Positions 24,140 to 32,982 of a stretch of 64,000 nt of DNA are shown piece by piece. Position 1 is the stretch's first letter, and every line of letters starts with the position of its first letter. Source of the DNA: Eubacteriaceae bacterium (GTDB lineage Bacteria > Bacillota > Clostridia > Lachnospirales > Lachnospiraceae). The DNA lies in the NCBI GenBank assembly GCA_910574915.1, contig CAJTCR010000007.1, positions 1-64,000 of the forward strand, read 5' to 3'. The notes beneath the pieces are model-generated. The model was not told where the DNA came from. It saw only the letters and a list, made by a program, of their open reading frames with translations, and made no database searches. Position numbers and translations under genes: made by a program.

Positions 24140-25477
24140 ATGTTTGAACATGATACAGAACAGGAAGCAAGACGAAAAATCCTGCAACAGGTGAAAGCGT
24201 ACTGTGATACGTTTCATAAGCAGCGGGAATATAAAAAAGGGGACAGGATTGCGTATGCGTCCCGTATTTATGACAGTGCGGAAATGTGCAGCCTGGCGGA
24301 TGCCGCGCTGGATTTCTGGCTGACGGCGGGCCGCTATACGCAGATGTTTGAGGAAAAGTTTGCCAGGTACCTTGGGATTAAGTACTGCTCGCTTGTAAAC
24401 TCTGGCTCTTCTGCAAACCTGCTTGCATTTATGGCGCTGACGTCCCCGTTGCTTGGGGAACGCCAGGTGAAGCCAGGCGATGAGATGATTACGGTAGCGG
24501 CAGGGTTTCCGACGACGGTCGCGCCGGCTGTCCAGTACGGCGTGGTTCCAGTGTTTATCGACGTCACAATCCCGCAGTACAACCTGGATGTGTCAAAACT
24601 GGAAGGCGCGCTGTCTGCGAAAACGAAAGTGGTTATGGCCGCGCATACGCTGGGCAACCCGTTTGACCTGGCGGCGGTCAGGAAATTCTGTGATGCACAC
24701 GGGCTGTGGCTGGTTGAGGACAACTGCGACGCGCTTGGCTCTGTTTATACAATAGATGGAAAAGAAAAGCTGACCGGCACGGTCGGGGATATCGGGACAT
24801 CCTCTTTTTACCCGCCGCACCATATGACGATGGGGGAAGGCGGGGCAGTTTATACGGACAATGCCCTGCTGCATAAGTGCGTCCGCTCGTTCCGCGACTG
24901 GGGGCGTGACTGTGTATGCGCGTCTGGGAAAGATAACCAGTGCGGGCACCGCTTTGACAGGCAGTATGGGGAGCTTCCTTTTGGATATGACCATAAATAT
25001 GTTTATTCGCATTTTGGCTATAACCTCAAGGCGACGGACATGCAGGCAGCGGTTGGGTGCGCGCAACTGGAGAAGTTCCCATCATTTGCGCAGCGCAGGA
25101 GGCATAATTTCGCCTATCTGCGCCAGGCGTTAAAAAATGAGGGGGATAAAATAATACTGCCGCAGGCGTGCGCAAATTCTGACCCGTGCTGGTTTGGGTT
25201 TTTGCTCACATGCAAAGAAGGGGTCAGCCGCAACAAGGTCGTTTCCAGCATCGAAAGCGCGGGAATCCAGACACGTATGCTGTTTGCGGGAAACCTAACG
25301 AGGCATCCTTGTTTCAGCCAGATGAAGGCATCCGGCAAAGGATACCGGGTCGTTGGAGGGCTTTCCAATACAGACCAGGTGATGAACGATTCCTTCTGGG
25401 TAGGCGTGTACCCGGGATTGACGGATGAGATGCTGGAAGATATGGCGCGGGCAATTAAAAACGCACTGCGTCCATAA
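24140..25477 (+). CDS. rfbH: CDP-4-keto-6-deoxy-D-glucose 3-dehydrase (RfbH, E1)
   Basis: PLP- and [2Fe-2S]-dependent enzyme that removes the C3 hydroxyl of CDP-4-keto-6-deoxyglucose. 445 residues, as expected. ATG 24140 follows GGGAGG; the open frame upstream overlaps rfbF and is not used. The aspartate-aminotransferase fold is clear: YCSLVNSGSSANLLAFMALT, VEDNCDALGS and FYPPHHMTMGEGGAVYTDN, where a His replaces the usual PLP-binding Lys, the hallmark of E1. The iron-sulfur cysteines lie in RDCVCASGKDNQCG. Its flavin-type reductase partner (E3) is not in the window. The product would be a 4-keto-3,6-dideoxy sugar, available for reduction or for C4 branching by the transketolase that follows. 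Confidence 0.94.
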   Translation: MFEHDTEQEARRKILQQVKAYCDTFHKQREYKKGDRIAYASRIYDSAEMCSLADAALDFWLTAGRYTQMFEEKFARYLGIKYCSLVNSGSSANLLAFMALTSPLLGERQVKPGDEMITVAAGFPTTVAPAVQYGVVPVFIDVTIPQYNLDVSKLEGALSAKTKVVMAAHTLGNPFDLAAVRKFCDAHGLWLVEDNCDALGSVYTIDGKEKLTGTVGDIGTSSFYPPHHMTMGEGGAVYTDNALLHKCVRSFRDWGRDCVCASGKDNQCGHRFDRQYGELPFGYDHKYVYSHFGYNLKATDMQAAVGCAQLEKFPSFAQRRRHNFAYLRQALKNEGDKIILPQACANSDPCWFGFLLTCKEGVSRNKVVSSIESAGIQTRMLFAGNLTRHPCFSQMKASGKGYRVVGGLSNTDQVMNDSFWVGVYPGLTDEMLEDMARAIKNALRP

Positions 25478-25494
25478 AATGTCAGGAGGGTAGG

Positions 25495-26304
25495 ATGGAC
25501 AGTAAGGAGCTGGCTTTAAGAATACGTAGGGATACCATTGAAATGGTACATGCAGCCCATGCATCGCATATTGGATCGGTATTGTCAGTGGCGGATATGC
25601 TTGCGGTTTTATATACGGATGTACTGAATGTGGATCCAGGGTTTCCACAGATGGAAGCAAGGGACAGGTTTGTGCTGAGCAAGGGGCATGCGGGCGCAGC
25701 GGTTTACGCGGTGCTTGCGGAATGCGGTTTTTTCCCGGTGGAAGAATTAAAAAAATATTATATGGATGGAAGCGTATATTCTGGGCATGTGTCAGGAAAA
25801 GGCGTCCCGGGAGTGGAGCTGTCAACCGGAAGCCTGGGGCATGGGGCATGTGTTGCATGTGGGATGGCGCTTGCAGCAAAAAGGATGCATAAGCGGCACC
25901 AGGTGTACACCATTGTGGGCGATGGGGAATGTGAGGAAGGCTCAATATGGGAAATGGCATTGTTTGCGCATAAATACTGCCTGGATAATTTTACAGTTAT
26001 CGTGGACAACAACAAGATGCAGGCGATGGGAAGCTGCGAAGAGGTCATTGCGCTGGGGAGCCTGGGCGAAAAATGGGGATCGTTTGGCTGGAATGTCCTG
26101 GAAGTTTTGGACGGGCACGACCATGACCTGCTTCGGGCAGCGTTTGCAGGGCGCAGAAAAGGAGTGCCAAATGTGATTATTGCCCATACCGTGAAGGGAA
26201 AAGGGATTTCTTTTATGGAAGGAAGCCTTGCCTGGCATTATAAAGACCCGCAAGGAGAGGCATATGAGAACGCGGTAAAAGAACTGGGGGAGGCGGGAGT
26301 GTGA
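25495..26304 (+). CDS. Transketolase-like, N-terminal (TPP-binding) subunit
   Basis: 269-residue half-transketolase. ATG 25495 has AGGAGGG before it. The TPP-binding motif GDGECEEGSIWEMALFA...NFTVIVDNNKMQ (near residue 143) is intact, with the substrate-side SKGHAGAAVYAVLAECGFF and STGSLGHGACVACGMALA. The partner subunit overlaps its stop (GTGA), so the two are made together as a heterodimer. Location inside a CDP-dideoxysugar block, not beside pentose-phosphate genes, suggests a specialised ketol transfer in sugar biosynthesis. Precedents are the TPP enzyme YerE of yersiniose synthesis and the transketolase-like route proposed for caryophyllose. The actual substrate is unknown. Confidence 0.9.
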   Translation: MDSKELALRIRRDTIEMVHAAHASHIGSVLSVADMLAVLYTDVLNVDPGFPQMEARDRFVLSKGHAGAAVYAVLAECGFFPVEELKKYYMDGSVYSGHVSGKGVPGVELSTGSLGHGACVACGMALAAKRMHKRHQVYTIVGDGECEEGSIWEMALFAHKYCLDNFTVIVDNNKMQAMGSCEEVIALGSLGEKWGSFGWNVLEVLDGHDHDLLRAAFAGRRKGVPNVIIAHTVKGKGISFMEGSLAWHYKDPQGEAYENAVKELGEAGV

Positions 26305-27236
26305 GAAACCATTTTGCAGCAGAACTGTTACGAATGGCGCAAGAAGATCCAAGTATTTACGTAATGACGGGAGATCTTGGGTATGGCGTGTGGGACAAAT
26401 TTGCAGAAACATATCCAGACAGGTTTATTAATGCGGGAATCAGTGAGGAGCATATGACCGCGGCAGCGGCGGGGCTTGCGTTAGAAGGCAATACAGTCTA
26501 TACCTATTCGATTGGCAACTTCCCGGGAATGAGGTGCTTGGAGTGGATACGCAATGATATTTGCTATCACCATGCGAATGTGAAAATTCTGGCAGTCGGC
26601 GGGGGTTTTGCTTATGGGCAGCTTGGCATGAGCCACCATGCGACGGAGGATATTGCCATTATGCGCGCATTGCCGGGGATGAGGGTATATGCGCCGGCAG
26701 ACGCAAAGGATGCGGTAGCCACGGCAAGGCAGGTCAATGCGTGGAAGGGGCCATGCTATATTCGGCTGGGAAAGGGAAAAGAGCCAGACCTTTCCCCGGG
26801 GCGTGTCCGGCGCGGTATTGAAAAAATAATAGAATTGGAAAAAGGGGAGGATATTGCAGTCGTGTCCTTCGGCCCGATTCTTGCAGAAGCAATCAAAGCT
26901 GCCAGCATTTTGAAAGAAAGCGGCATAAAAATAGGCTTGTACCAAGCTATCACGATGAAGCCGCTCGATGAAAGGACAATACTTGCAATCGCGCAGGCAT
27001 ACAAAAGGATTCTGGTTTTGGAAGAGCATAATAGGATTGGTGGCTTGGGAAGCGCTGTAGCAGAACAGGTTGCCGGGCTGCAAGGGGCAAAGGCTGTTGT
27101 AGAATATATGGGGCTGCGTGATGTATATCCATCCATTGTTGGGAGCCAGGAATACCTAAGGGATTTTTACGGCTTGTCAGCAAGGCATATTGTAGAAAAG
27201 GTTGAAAAACTAAGGAAGGAGGAGTTCAAAAGATGA
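26301..27236 (+). CDS. Transketolase-like, C-terminal (Pyr and TKC) subunit
   Basis: 311 residues forming the second half of the split transketolase. It starts at GTG 26301, overlapping the stop of the N-terminal subunit. The catalytic Glu that activates TPP is in FINAGISEEHMTAAAAGLAL (near residue 49); YTYSIGNFPGMRCLEWIRND, HHATEDIAIMRALPGMRVYA and a C-terminal TKC domain (VLEEHNRIGGLGSAVAEQVA) are all recognisable. Together with the upstream subunit it could transfer a two-carbon unit onto the 4-keto sugar made by RfbH. Its end overlaps, by ATGA, a short open frame containing a run of ten G residues. Confidence 0.9.
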   Translation: MRNHFAAELLRMAQEDPSIYVMTGDLGYGVWDKFAETYPDRFINAGISEEHMTAAAAGLALEGNTVYTYSIGNFPGMRCLEWIRNDICYHHANVKILAVGGGFAYGQLGMSHHATEDIAIMRALPGMRVYAPADAKDAVATARQVNAWKGPCYIRLGKGKEPDLSPGRVRRGIEKIIELEKGEDIAVVSFGPILAEAIKAASILKESGIKIGLYQAITMKPLDERTILAIAQAYKRILVLEEHNRIGGLGSAVAEQVAGLQGAKAVVEYMGLRDVYPSIVGSQEYLRDFYGLSARHIVEKVEKLRKEEFKR

Positions 27237-27274
27237 TTTCACAGAAAACAAAAATGTTTAAGGGGGGGGGGTAG
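27233..27274 (+). other. Short open frame with a ten-G homopolymer, possible phase-variable leader
   Basis: ATG 27233 overlaps the transketolase stop and has AAGGAGGAG before it, a better site than many real genes here. It reads MISQKTKMFKGGG then TAG, with 27262-27271 being ten consecutive G. It is in frame with the SDR gene at 27320, but the TAG intervenes. With one G more the frame would end at TAA near 27285; with two more, or one fewer, it would run to TGA at 27321-27323, overlapping the SDR start codon. Slippage could therefore change translational coupling into the SDR. Whether the tract varies is unknown. Confidence 0.45.
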
Positions 27275-27319
27275 ACGGTATCTAAAAAATGTCTTCCCTA
27301 TCTCGGAAAGGAAGGCAGC

Positions 27320-28435
27320 ATGAACCGAAGTATCATAGAACAGGATTTAAAAGAAGTGTACCAAAGAAAGATTCCCTGGGAAAAGCTGGAAGGCAAGACG
27401 GTGCTGGTAACGGGCGCATATGGAATGCTGGCATCTTATCTGGTTTATATGCTGATTTATTTGAATGAAAAAGCAGGGATGCACATTCAGATCCTGGCTG
27501 TTGTCAGGTCAGAGGAGAAGCTGAGGGAGAGGTTTTTGGAGTTTGCGCAGCGCAGTTATTTTAAAGTGTACAAAAGTGAGCTGGATGCGCCCATTTCTAT
27601 TGCCGAGGACATCCACTATATCATACATGCAGCAAGCCTGGCATCACCGCAGTATTACAAAGTATGCCCGGTAGAAGTGTTAAAGCCTAATACGGTCGGG
27701 AACTATTACCTGCTGGAGCTTGCCGCTGAAAAAAAGGTCGAGGGCTATCTTTTTTTCAGCACAGGGGATGTTTATGGCGTAGTGGAAGGGAGAAGCTCCA
27801 TAAAGGAAAATGATTACGGAAGCATGGATACGCTCGATATCCATAACTGCTACAGTGAGAGCAAGCGCATGGCGGAGACAATGTGCAGGGCATGGCAGCA
27901 GCAGAAAGAGGTTCCAGTTAAAATCGCGCGGATCTGCCATACTTATGCGCCTACGATGGATGTGGAGCATGATACGCGGGTTTTTGCTTCCTTTGTAAAT
28001 GACATAATAAGGAAAAAAGACATCGTCATGAAAAGCAGCGGGCGCTCCAAACGGACATTTTGTTACATTGCAGATGCGCTGGCGGCATTTTTTCTTATCC
28101 TGTTTTGCGGGGAAAAAGGAGAAGCATACAATGTCTGCAATACGGAGGAGTTTTACAGTATCGCCGACCTTGCGCAGATACTGGTGGGCTTGTATCCTGA
28201 CCGCCAGTTAAAAGTAGTGCGTAAGGACAGGGAGAAAGGCGATGTATATGTGGAAAACAGCGTGGCAAACAGTGTCCCATTTGACAACAGCAAATTAAAG
28301 CGGCTGGGATGGGAAACAAACTATGATGTGCGCACAGGGTTTCGGCAGGTAATCGAGGGAATCGGGCAAAAAGAAGAGGACGAAAGAGGGGATGCTTATG
28401 CGGGCAATCAGTATTTTGATACCGACATACAATGA
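27320..28435 (+). CDS. NAD-dependent epimerase/dehydratase (extended SDR)
   Basis: 371-residue Rossmann enzyme acting on a nucleotide sugar. The cofactor motif is GKTVLVTGAYGMLASYLVYM (TGxxGxxxS/A). The catalytic residues are in FFSTGDVYG (Ser/Thr) and CYSESKRMAETM (Tyr-x3-Lys). GGAAAGGAAGG precedes ATG 27320. In a CDP-sugar block its job could be 4,6-dehydration of CDP-glucose, since no clear RfbG is present, or reduction/epimerisation after C2-unit transfer by the transketolase. RfbG normally has GHTGFKGSW at the N-terminus, which is missing, so I favour the later step. Its 3' end overlaps the next gene by 38 nt. A poly-G tract lies upstream. Confidence 0.85.
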   Translation: MNRSIIEQDLKEVYQRKIPWEKLEGKTVLVTGAYGMLASYLVYMLIYLNEKAGMHIQILAVVRSEEKLRERFLEFAQRSYFKVYKSELDAPISIAEDIHYIIHAASLASPQYYKVCPVEVLKPNTVGNYYLLELAAEKKVEGYLFFSTGDVYGVVEGRSSIKENDYGSMDTLDIHNCYSESKRMAETMCRAWQQQKEVPVKIARICHTYAPTMDVEHDTRVFASFVNDIIRKKDIVMKSSGRSKRTFCYIADALAAFFLILFCGEKGEAYNVCNTEEFYSIADLAQILVGLYPDRQLKVVRKDREKGDVYVENSVANSVPFDNSKLKRLGWETNYDVRTGFRQVIEGIGQKEEDERGDAYAGNQYFDTDIQ

Positions 28436-29336
28436 AGCTGAGAATGTAAAAGCATTAAGCGCTGCAATTATCAGCGAGATGGAAAAACTCCCGGAATACG
28501 GTTATGAAATTATATTTATTGACAATGATTCCAAAGATGGGACAAGAGAGCAGATCAGGGAATTGTGCGCAGGCTGTAAAAAGATAAAAGCTATTTTCAA
28601 TGCAAAAAACTTTGGCCAGAACAATTCGCCTTATTATGGGCTGACACAGACAACCGGGGACTGTGCCATACTAATGTGCGCGGATTTCCAGGACCCGGTA
28701 GAAATGATTCCCATATTGGTGCATGAATGGGAGAACGGCTATAAGATCGTAAGCGCCATCAAAACCACAAGCAGGGAAAACAAGGCGATGCGCCTGCTTC
28801 GCACCTGTTATTATAAGCTGATTAAAAAATTTTCGCAGGTGGAGCAGATCGAGCATTTTACCGGGTTTGGGTTATACGACAGGTCATTTATACAGGTGCT
28901 GCGGGAACTAAAAGACCCAACGCCTTTTTTAAGGGGCATTGTGGCGGAGCTGGGATTTCAAAGAAAGGAAATCCCCTATGAGCAGCAGCGCAGGCGGGCG
29001 GGCAGCACAAAGAATAATTTGTATACTTTGTATGATATCGCAATGCTGAGCTTTACGTCTTATACAAAAATCGGGCTGCGGCTTGCTACGTTTTTGGGAT
29101 TTGCCATAGCCGTTGTCAGTATTGGCATAGCAGCGGCTTATTTTATCTTAAAAATCCGATACTGGGATACATTCCTGATGGGAACGGCACCGATACTGAT
29201 CGGCATGTTCTTTCTGGGAGCAGTACAGTTAATTTTTCTGGGCTTGTTGGGAGAATATATACTGGGTATAAATGCAAGGATTATGAACAGGCCGCTTGTA
29301 ATAGAAGAAGAGAGGATTAATTTTGCAGAAAAATGA
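28398..29336 (+). CDS. Glycosyltransferase family 2, GtrB/DPM1-like with C-terminal membrane anchor
   Basis: 312 residues. The GT-A domain has ISILIPTYNEAENVKALSAA, IIFIDNDSKDGTREQI and the acidic MCADFQDPVEMIP motif; two hydrophobic helices near residues 230-300 (FLGFAIAVVSIGIAAAYFIL, then AVQLIFLGLLGEYILGI) end the protein. This architecture is that of polyprenyl-phosphate glycosyltransferases such as GtrB, which load a sugar onto undecaprenyl phosphate for use outside the cell. The GT-C-like protein at 21527 is a natural user. ATG 28398 has GAAAGAGGG at a good distance; ATG 28392 is an alternative. Confidence 0.88.
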   Translation: MRAISILIPTYNEAENVKALSAAIISEMEKLPEYGYEIIFIDNDSKDGTREQIRELCAGCKKIKAIFNAKNFGQNNSPYYGLTQTTGDCAILMCADFQDPVEMIPILVHEWENGYKIVSAIKTTSRENKAMRLLRTCYYKLIKKFSQVEQIEHFTGFGLYDRSFIQVLRELKDPTPFLRGIVAELGFQRKEIPYEQQRRRAGSTKNNLYTLYDIAMLSFTSYTKIGLRLATFLGFAIAVVSIGIAAAYFILKIRYWDTFLMGTAPILIGMFFLGAVQLIFLGLLGEYILGINARIMNRPLVIEEERINFAEK

Positions 29337-29514
29337 TTTTGAAGACCTGGACCGCTCTTATGAGCTGAATTTCCATTTAATACAGCTATGCCGCTCTTTT
29401 GCGCAGGAAAAAGAATTCTGGCAGTCTATGTATTATGAGATACAAAATTCCACGAGCTGGAAAATTACAAAACCACTTCGCCTGCTTGTCGGCTTCCTTA
29501 GGCGGATCAAATAA
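29323..29514 (+). CDS. Small protein with the NSTSWKITKPLR motif
   Basis: 63 residues from TTG 29323, overlapping the previous stop by 14 nt. The sequence FAQEKEFWQSMYYEIQNSTS followed by WKITKPLRLLVGFLRRIK is a short tail motif that I know from the ends of many surface-glycan glycosyltransferases and rhamnan-type proteins, where it precedes or follows GT domains. Here it stands alone, 10 nt before the large multidomain transferase, and may be a detached linker domain or a small partner protein. A basic amphipathic C-terminus suggests membrane contact. Real but of unknown role. Confidence 0.6.
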   Translation: MQKNDFEDLDRSYELNFHLIQLCRSFAQEKEFWQSMYYEIQNSTSWKITKPLRLLVGFLRRIK

Positions 29515-29524
29515 GGACATTACG

Positions 29525-32500
29525 ATGAAAAACGAATGCTATCATATCGAAAAATTACAATATGACAAACAAATACTTTCTGTACAGGGCTGGATCTTCT
29601 CCGGCACGAAGGACAAACAAAACGCTGTCTGCCGGCTGAGCCTTTTGCTTGTCTCTTCCGACAGGCGTGCGGTCAGGTGCAGGCTTAGGCTTACACCTAG
29701 GCAGGACGTGGCGCAGGTATATGGGCTTTCTTATGACAGTGTGGGATTTTCTTTTCAGGAACAGCTAAAGATTCGTCGTGGGCGAATCCGTGTTTACTTG
29801 TCTTACAGCAGGAACTGGCAGAGTAAACAGGTCTTTCTTTTTGAAACAGAAGACAGTATGCAGGCAGAAAAGGCTGCAACAGAAGATGCAGATATCGAGG
29901 TTGTGTTTCCAAGGCTGGGAGCGTATGAATGTATGGACAATTTTTGGCTGCTCAGAAAACAATATGCCCTGGTTCGCCCGGAAAATGCCAGGGGCGTGGA
30001 TGTCATTCTGCCCGTATATAACGGATATTCGTATCTGGAACCGCTGTTTGCTACAGTGTTTCAGACGGAGCTTGCTGTGCGTCTGATTGTGGTTAATGAT
30101 TGCAGCACGGACCACAGAGTGCACGATTTTTTTAAAGAGCTTTGCAGGAAAGATCACCGTGTGGTATATGTGGTAAATAGACAAAACGAGGGGTTTGTAA
30201 AAAGTGTAAACCGGGGCTTTCGGATGGCTGAGCGGGATGTGGCGCTGATTAATACGGATATTGAGCTGCCGGCATACTGGCTGGAGCGGCTGATGCTGCC
30301 GATATTTACGGATGCGAAAGTAGCAAGCGCGACGCCTTATACAAATTGCGGGACACTTTGCAGCTTTCCTCAAATCGGTATGGACAATCCGCTGTTTGAC
30401 AATCAGACGGTTCGTTTTGTGGATGATGTATTTCGCACGTTAAAGCCTGTATATACGACGCTTCCAACGGGCGTCGGTTTTTGTATGGGCATCCGTAAAA
30501 AAACACTGGATCAAATCGGTCTGTTTGATGAAGAGAGTTTCAAAAAGGGGTATGGGGAAGAGAACGACTGGTGCCAGCGTGCCATACAGGCGGGCTATCA
30601 GCATGTGCAGGTGGAAAACCTGTTTGTGTATCATAAGCATGGCGGGAGCTTTTTGCCTGAAGAAAAGAAAAAGCTGGCAGAGGAAAATATGCAGACGCTA
30701 AAGCGCAGATATCCGCATTATCTGGAGGATGCGGCGCGTTATCTGGAACGGGATGCCAATCGTATTTATCGTACATATGCGTTGTGGCGATGCCTGATAC
30801 AGACGGACGCCCGCACGATTTTATATTTCAATCATGTGCTTGGTGGCGGAGCGGATGACTATCTGCGCAGGCAGAAGGAGGAACTGGCAAAGACCAATGC
30901 GATGGTGATGGAATTTTGCTATGACGCATATGAGGATTTGTACAGGCTTAAAATAAACTATCACGGATATGCGCTTAAGCTTTATGCGGAACATTTTGAA
31001 ACGGTATATTATGGGCTTAAGCAGATGCATCTGGATGAAATTTTGATCAATGAGCTTGTGGTCTATCCAAATCTTTACGACGTTCTGGAGCGAATTGTGC
31101 AGTTAAAGCGGCACAGCGGCGCAAAGCTTGTGATGCTGCTGCACGATTATTTTTGCGTTTGTCCGACGATTACCCTGGTGTCTGGGAAAGGAATTTACTG
31201 TGGTATGGAATGCGGCGGCTGTGATTTGAGAAAGCATCCGCGTTTGTGCAGCCCGTTGTATGTGGATATCCATGCATGGAGAGAACATTGGGGGAAGTTT
31301 TTAAGACAATGTGACAGCATTCGGGCATTTTCAGACGATACGGCAGCCAGAGTACAGACCGTTTATGGCCGTCTGCCGGAAATTCGTGTCAAAGGACACC
31401 AGACAGAGCAAATGTACAAGGTAACGCGCAGGTATAAGCTTACAGATACGGTCAATCTAGCGGTTTTGGGAGTGCTGGGCAGGCACAAGGGTCTGCATAT
31501 TGTAAAGGAGATGCTTGCGTTAATCGAAAAAGAAAGGCTTCCGGTCAGGATCGTCGTGGTTGGGATCAGTGAAGAAACAATGAGGAGCAAACATCTTGTA
31601 ACTACCGGAAGATACTGTAAGGAGGAGCTGCCAGGGCTGATGTACGTATATGATATTGATATGGTATTCGTGCCCTCGGTATGTCCTGAGACGTTTTCTT
31701 ATACGGCACAGGAGGCGATGAATATGCAGATGCCGACAGCGGTTTTTAACCTGGGCGCACCAGCGGAACGGGTAAAACAATATGAAAAGGGGCTGGTCAT
31801 TTCTCAGATCAGCGCACAGAAGGCATTAAGAAAAATGCTGGCATGGGTGAAACAAAACGGGCTGCCACAGAACCCGTTAAAAAAGAATATCCTGTTTGTG
31901 ACCGAATACGAATCCTTTTCTTCACGCTACCGGGTCAGCCATTTCAGAGAGCATCTTTCTGTCATCGGAATTTGTTCGGATTTGGTTGCGCTGAAAAAGT
32001 ATCGTCTATCGAGAGTGAAAAAATATGATGTGATTTCTTTTTACCGCTGCTCAGATACAAAAAAGCTTGCCGCCGTTTCTAAGCAGGCGAAAAAATATGG
32101 TGTCCGGCTGTTTTATGATTTGGATGATTTTATTTATGATTATGATAAAATACAGCATCTGGAGTTTTTAAAAGGGGAGGATTACTGTGATTTTGAAGCA
32201 TATTCCAAAAATATCCGTGCCTGTATGCAGCTATGTGATGTGCTGACAACCTCGACGGATCATCTGGCGGATGCCATGCGGGAGAGCTTTCCAGGGAAAG
32301 AGGTACTTTTATGCAGGAATGCGGCAAGCCTTGCCATGCAGCGCTTGTCTGAATCGGCAGTCCAAAAGCGTGCGCAAAAAAAAGCTGCGGACGATGCGGT
32401 GGTGCTTGGTTATTTCAGCGGTTCTAAGACACATGAGCGTGACTGGCAGATTGTGGAGCGCTGCATTCTTGCGCTGATGGAGCAAAATCCGAAAGTGGAG

Positions 32501-32956
32501 CTAGTTTTGGCGGGAACCATCCAGGTGTCGGAGCAGCTTCTGGCATTTGGGAACCGGGTCAGGCGGGTGCCGTTTATGGACTGGCGCAGGCTGCCGGAGC
32601 TGATTGCCAGCATAGATATTAACCTGATGCCATTGGAAGATCATTTTTTCCAGTGGTGCAAATCGGAAAATAAGTGGATGGAAGCGGGACTTGCCGGGGT
32701 TGCGACAGCCGCAAGCTACAATCCTGAGCTTGCAGGAGTACTGAGGGATGGGTACGATGTTGTTTTCAGCAGGGACAAGGCGCAGTGGCAGGAAAACCTG
32801 CACAGGCTGGCAGCGGATCAAACGCTCAGGCAGACAATCGGACGCCATGCAAGGGAAGCGGTGTACCAGACACACCTGGTGACGTGCGAAGAGAATTTCA
32901 GGCAGGTTGTCTCGCGGATGTGCGGCACCGGTGAGGGGCTGGCAGAGAAACGGTAA
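29525..32956 (+). CDS. Multidomain glycosyltransferase (beta domain + GT2 + GT4 + GT4-like)
   Basis: 1143 residues, probably the largest polymer-building enzyme of the cluster. ATG 29525 follows AAGGACA. Residues ~1-115 form a beta-rich N-terminal domain (HIEKLQYDKQILSVQGWIFS). Residues ~155-400 are GT2: VDVILPVYNGYSYLEPLF, LIVVNDCSTDHR, ALINTDIELPAYWLERLML. Residues ~470-780 are GT4-like with a cysteine group (FCVCPTITL, YCGMECGGCDL) and PSVCPETFSYTAQEAMNM. Residues ~795-1120 are a second GT4-like domain with VRLFYDLDDFIYDYDKIQ and GYFSGSKTHERDWQIV, matching the separate gene at 18957. Three active domains would let one protein add a repeat unit. Cytoplasmic; substrates unknown. Confidence 0.85.
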   Translation: MKNECYHIEKLQYDKQILSVQGWIFSGTKDKQNAVCRLSLLLVSSDRRAVRCRLRLTPRQDVAQVYGLSYDSVGFSFQEQLKIRRGRIRVYLSYSRNWQSKQVFLFETEDSMQAEKAATEDADIEVVFPRLGAYECMDNFWLLRKQYALVRPENARGVDVILPVYNGYSYLEPLFATVFQTELAVRLIVVNDCSTDHRVHDFFKELCRKDHRVVYVVNRQNEGFVKSVNRGFRMAERDVALINTDIELPAYWLERLMLPIFTDAKVASATPYTNCGTLCSFPQIGMDNPLFDNQTVRFVDDVFRTLKPVYTTLPTGVGFCMGIRKKTLDQIGLFDEESFKKGYGEENDWCQRAIQAGYQHVQVENLFVYHKHGGSFLPEEKKKLAEENMQTLKRRYPHYLEDAARYLERDANRIYRTYALWRCLIQTDARTILYFNHVLGGGADDYLRRQKEELAKTNAMVMEFCYDAYEDLYRLKINYHGYALKLYAEHFETVYYGLKQMHLDEILINELVVYPNLYDVLERIVQLKRHSGAKLVMLLHDYFCVCPTITLVSGKGIYCGMECGGCDLRKHPRLCSPLYVDIHAWREHWGKFLRQCDSIRAFSDDTAARVQTVYGRLPEIRVKGHQTEQMYKVTRRYKLTDTVNLAVLGVLGRHKGLHIVKEMLALIEKERLPVRIVVVGISEETMRSKHLVTTGRYCKEELPGLMYVYDIDMVFVPSVCPETFSYTAQEAMNMQMPTAVFNLGAPAERVKQYEKGLVISQISAQKALRKMLAWVKQNGLPQNPLKKNILFVTEYESFSSRYRVSHFREHLSVIGICSDLVALKKYRLSRVKKYDVISFYRCSDTKKLAAVSKQAKKYGVRLFYDLDDFIYDYDKIQHLEFLKGEDYCDFEAYSKNIRACMQLCDVLTTSTDHLADAMRESFPGKEVLLCRNAASLAMQRLSESAVQKRAQKKAADDAVVLGYFSGSKTHERDWQIVERCILALMEQNPKVELVLAGTIQVSEQLLAFGNRVRRVPFMDWRRLPELIASIDINLMPLEDHFFQWCKSENKWMEAGLAGVATAASYNPELAGVLRDGYDVVFSRDKAQWQENLHRLAADQTLRQTIGRHAREAVYQTHLVTCEENFRQVVSRMCGTGEGLAEKR

Positions 32957-32982
32957 AAATGTGGAAAAGCAGGAGATGCTGT

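Noticed and set aside
27238-27320. Possibility that the poly-G leader frame is simply the N-terminus of the SDR
   Set aside because: It is in frame but separated by TAG, and the SDR start has its own ribosome site and starts just before the Rossmann domain at a normal distance.
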